Assembly: GCA_007127595.1 (NCBI GenBank)
Contig: SKZA01000260.1
Location: forward strand, 1-7,880
DNA from: Kiritimatiellia bacterium
GTDB lineage: Bacteria > Verrucomicrobiota > Kiritimatiellia > SLAD01
Length of the DNA: 7,880 nucleotides
Direction of reading: 5' to 3'
Below the pieces are notes generated by a model, which saw nothing but the letters and a program-made list of their open reading frames with translations, was not told the DNA's origin and did not search any database. This document shows positions 6,956 to 7,880 of this stretch, in pieces. Position 1 is the stretch's first letter. Every line of letters begins with the position of its first letter. The position numbers were made by a program, and so were the translations under genes.

Positions 6956-7045
6956 ATGACGTAAGAAGTTAGAAGTCAGAAGTAGCAAGCAGGATATTGG
7001 AACAGATTCCACTTCTTACTTTTCACTTTCTACTTCTTACGTCTT
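6956..7045. repeat. Palindromic heptad-repeat array B (between BMC-P1 and aldehyde dehydrogenase)
   Basis: Second copy of the 7-bp family. Right side, plus strand 7011-7045: ACTTCTT, ACTTTTC, ACTTTCT, ACTTCTT, ACGTCTT. Left side at about 6963-6983: AAGAAGT, TAGAAGT, CAGAAGT. GACGTAAGAAGT (6958-6969) pairs perfectly with ACTTCTTACGTC (7032-7043), and inner units pair imperfectly. The loop (about 6984-7010) lacks clear units. Both arrays end in ACGTCTTCC, so they are related copies rather than chance. It fills most of the 112-bp gap upstream of the dehydrogenase ribosome-binding site. Confidence 0.88.
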
Positions 7046-7050
7046 CCCCA

Positions 7051-7350
7051 CTACTCGTCTTCGCTCTTGCGATATTTCACCGCGCCGCCGACATCCCAGC
7101 TGTCGACGATGGCCATGATGACCGCGTCGCACGGACGTTTGTCGGTGGCTTGGGTCTGGCGTGCGGAACTGCCGGAGGCCACGAGGACGACCTCGCCAGG
7201 GCCGGCGCCAACGGCGTCGGCGGCCACGACCTGGCCCCCGGTTTCCTTGCCCTGTTCGTCCAGGTGGCGGACCAGCATGAAACGGAGCCCGTCCATGCTG
7301 GACTCTTTCCGCGTGGCCACAACCATCCCTACGACTTTGCCAAGATTCAT
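7051..7350 (-). CDS. BMC-P1: EutN/CcmL-family microcompartment vertex protein
   Basis: A vertex-capping pentameric shell protein, 99 aa from the chosen start. It has the family N-terminus MNLGKVVGMVVATRK, a central GGQVVAADAVGAGPGEVVLVASGSSARQT (38-66) that matches the EutN/CcmL core very well, and DAVIMAIVDSWDV (75-87). A charged tail (KYRKSEDE) runs past the usual end. The frame can also start at a GTG at 7354-7356, but that codon overlaps the strong GGGGGAG ribosome-binding site at 7356-7362, which is ideally spaced (5 nt) from the ATG at 7348-7350; hence this start. It follows BMC-H after a gap that contains a hairpin and precedes the dehydrogenase across heptad array B. It is the most canonical of the three vertex paralogues. 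Confidence 0.94.
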   Translation of the reverse strand: MNLGKVVGMVVATRKESSMDGLRFMLVRHLDEQGKETGGQVVAADAVGAGPGEVVLVASGSSARQTQATDKRPCDAVIMAIVDSWDVGGAVKYRKSEDE

Positions 7351-7355
7351 ACTCA

Positions 7356-7362
7356 CTCCCCC
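7356..7362 (-). promoter_or_regulatory. Ribosome-binding site that decides the BMC-P1 start
   Basis: Minus-strand GGGGGAG ends 5 nt before the ATG at 7348-7350. The alternative in-frame GTG (7354-7356) would begin within the site itself, so the ATG is preferred. Confidence 0.7.
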
Positions 7363-7364
7363 GC

Positions 7365-7398
7365 CGACCGTCTATCCGCAGGGCGGATAAGCGGGTCG
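7365..7398 (-). promoter_or_regulatory. Intercistronic hairpin between BMC-H and BMC-P1
   Basis: TATCCGC (7373-7379) and GCGGATA (7383-7389) form a perfect 7-bp stem with the 3-nt loop AGG. An outer stem CGACC (7365-7369) with GGTCG (7394-7398) extends it across a 3/4-nt internal loop. It lies 20 nt after the BMC-H stop and ends just before the BMC-P1 ribosome-binding site. There is no T-run on the minus strand after it, so a full terminator is unlikely. A transcript-end stabiliser for the abundant BMC-H message or a partial attenuator is more plausible (inference). Confidence 0.65.
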
Positions 7399-7418
7399 AC
7401 GTGTGCTGACGAAGTTTC

Positions 7419-7718
7419 TTACTTCTTGGCGGACTTGGCGTCTCCGCGTCCCAGCGGCAGCACCGAATCCACATTCGCATGCGGACGGGCGATGACGTGG
7501 ACGGCGACGACTTCGCCGACGCGGCTGGCCGCAATCTGTCCGGCATCGCAGGCGGCCTTGACGGCGGCCACGTCGCCACGCACGATTACGGAGGTGTAGC
7601 CCCCGCCGGTCTTCTCGTAGGAAACCAATTCCACCTTGGCCGCCTTGACCATGGCGTCCGCCGCTTCAACGGTGGCGGGAAACGAACGTGCTTCAATCAT
7701 TCCTAATGCTTCAGCCAT
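7419..7718 (-). CDS. BMC-H: hexameric microcompartment shell protein (PduA/CcmK/EutM-like)
   Basis: Builds the hexagonal tiles of the shell facets and the pores through which substrates pass. 99 aa with one complete BMC domain: ALGMIEARSFPATVEAADAMVKAAKVELVSYE (4-35), pore loop KTGGGY (36-41), VIVRGDVAAVKAACDAG (44-60), and VVAVHVIARPHANV (70-83). Lys25 and the Arg78-Pro79-His80 motif are the residues that usually form hexamer-hexamer edges. The pore loop has three consecutive Gly where PduA has IGSG, giving a small unhindered pore lining. The C-terminal Lys/Ala-rich tail (about 90-99) is short. GAGAGG lies a few nt before the ATG. It is 53 bp downstream of the partial gene at the window edge. 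In this kind of locus BMC-H is normally the most abundant shell protein, and the hairpin right after it may reflect that. Confidence 0.97.
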   Translation of the reverse strand: MAEALGMIEARSFPATVEAADAMVKAAKVELVSYEKTGGGYTSVIVRGDVAAVKAACDAGQIAASRVGEVVAVHVIARPHANVDSVLPLGRGDAKSAKK

Positions 7719-7771
7719 TTTGTACCTCTCTGGTTGGTGTGTCCTCTGTTCGATGTTCTGTTGTTACGATG

Positions 7772-7880
7772 TTATTTCTTTTTCGGTGTCTGGCCGGTCA
7801 CGGCATTGATGGCGGCTTCCGCCGCTTCGTACCCGACCTGAATGTCCCGTTCTTCGCCCCCGAGATATACGCGCCCGAAC
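7772..7880 (-). CDS. Partial CDS: C-terminus of a probable tandem-domain BMC shell protein (5' end off window)
   Basis: The minus strand is open from the window edge to TAA at 7772-7774, giving 35 residues: FGRVYLGGEERDIQVGYE, then AAEAAINAVTG, ending QTPKKK. A strand followed by Gly-Gly and an Ala-rich helix at the C-terminus resembles the end of EutL/PduB-type BMC-T proteins, where a strand with a Thr/Gly turn is followed by an AAxxAxxAAxxxV helix. The Pro-Lys-Lys-Lys tail resembles the Lys-rich tail of the adjacent BMC-H. Location and codon style fit the shell operon. The fragment is too short to be sure: another BMC-H or a BMC-associated enzyme is possible. Confidence 0.5.
   Translation of the reverse strand, partial: FGRVYLGGEERDIQVGYEAAEAAINAVTGQTPKKK

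Noticed and set aside
7419..7436. AAGAAGTAAGAAAC at the BMC-H stop as a third heptad array
   Set aside because: It is explained by the Lys-Lys-stop codons, is a single unit and has no pairing partner nearby.

Overview
The window is a chromosomal fragment of a GC-rich bacterium dominated by part of a bacterial microcompartment (BMC, metabolosome) operon read on the minus strand. The shell-gene mix (three BMC-P vertex paralogues, BMC-H, PduT-like BMC-T), and a transmembrane serine/threonine kinase with an N-terminal zinc ribbon, point to the Planctomycetota-Verrucomicrobiota-Lentisphaerota-Kiritimatiellota group. That placement is inference from gene content, not a computed phylogeny.

Layout: 1-295 holds no gene that I can support. 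296-1990 (minus) is the kinase. 2096-2767 (plus) is a YdcF/SanA-type DUF218 membrane-anchored protein, divergent from the kinase and convergent with the next gene. From 4008 to 7880 everything is on the minus strand. In transcription order it reads: the C-terminal end of a probable tandem-domain shell protein (cut by the window edge), BMC-H, BMC-P1, CoA-acylating aldehyde dehydrogenase with an N-terminal encapsulation peptide, PduT-like BMC-T, BMC-P2, BMC-P3, and then phosphopentomutase (deoB, 2833-4008).

How the genes fit together: the BMC proteins build the facets and vertices of a shell, and the dehydrogenase is tagged for the lumen and turns a volatile aldehyde into an acyl-CoA. Phosphopentomutase interconverts (deoxy)ribose-1-phosphate and (deoxy)ribose-5-phosphate. 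With a deoxyribose-phosphate aldolase, which is not in this window, this gives a route nucleoside -> deoxyribose-1-P -> deoxyribose-5-P -> acetaldehyde + glyceraldehyde-3-P, with acetaldehyde oxidised to acetyl-CoA in the compartment. This matches the idea of sugar-phosphate-utilising BMCs. The alternative is the fucose/rhamnose (lactaldehyde) compartment known from Planctomycetes and Verrucomicrobia. The signature enzyme that would decide lies outside the window.

Non-coding structure is unusually rich. Two shell-gene junctions overlap (TAATG and ATGA) and look translationally coupled. Four non-overlapping junctions inside the operon each contain an inverted repeat. Two of these are palindromic arrays of a 7-bp unit (consensus ACTTCTY/RAGAAGT) at 4746-4845 and 6956-7045. 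One is a compact hairpin just after BMC-H (7365-7398). One is a 21-bp near-perfect inverted repeat (4023-4043 with 4157-4177) flanking a TATAAT box upstream of deoB.
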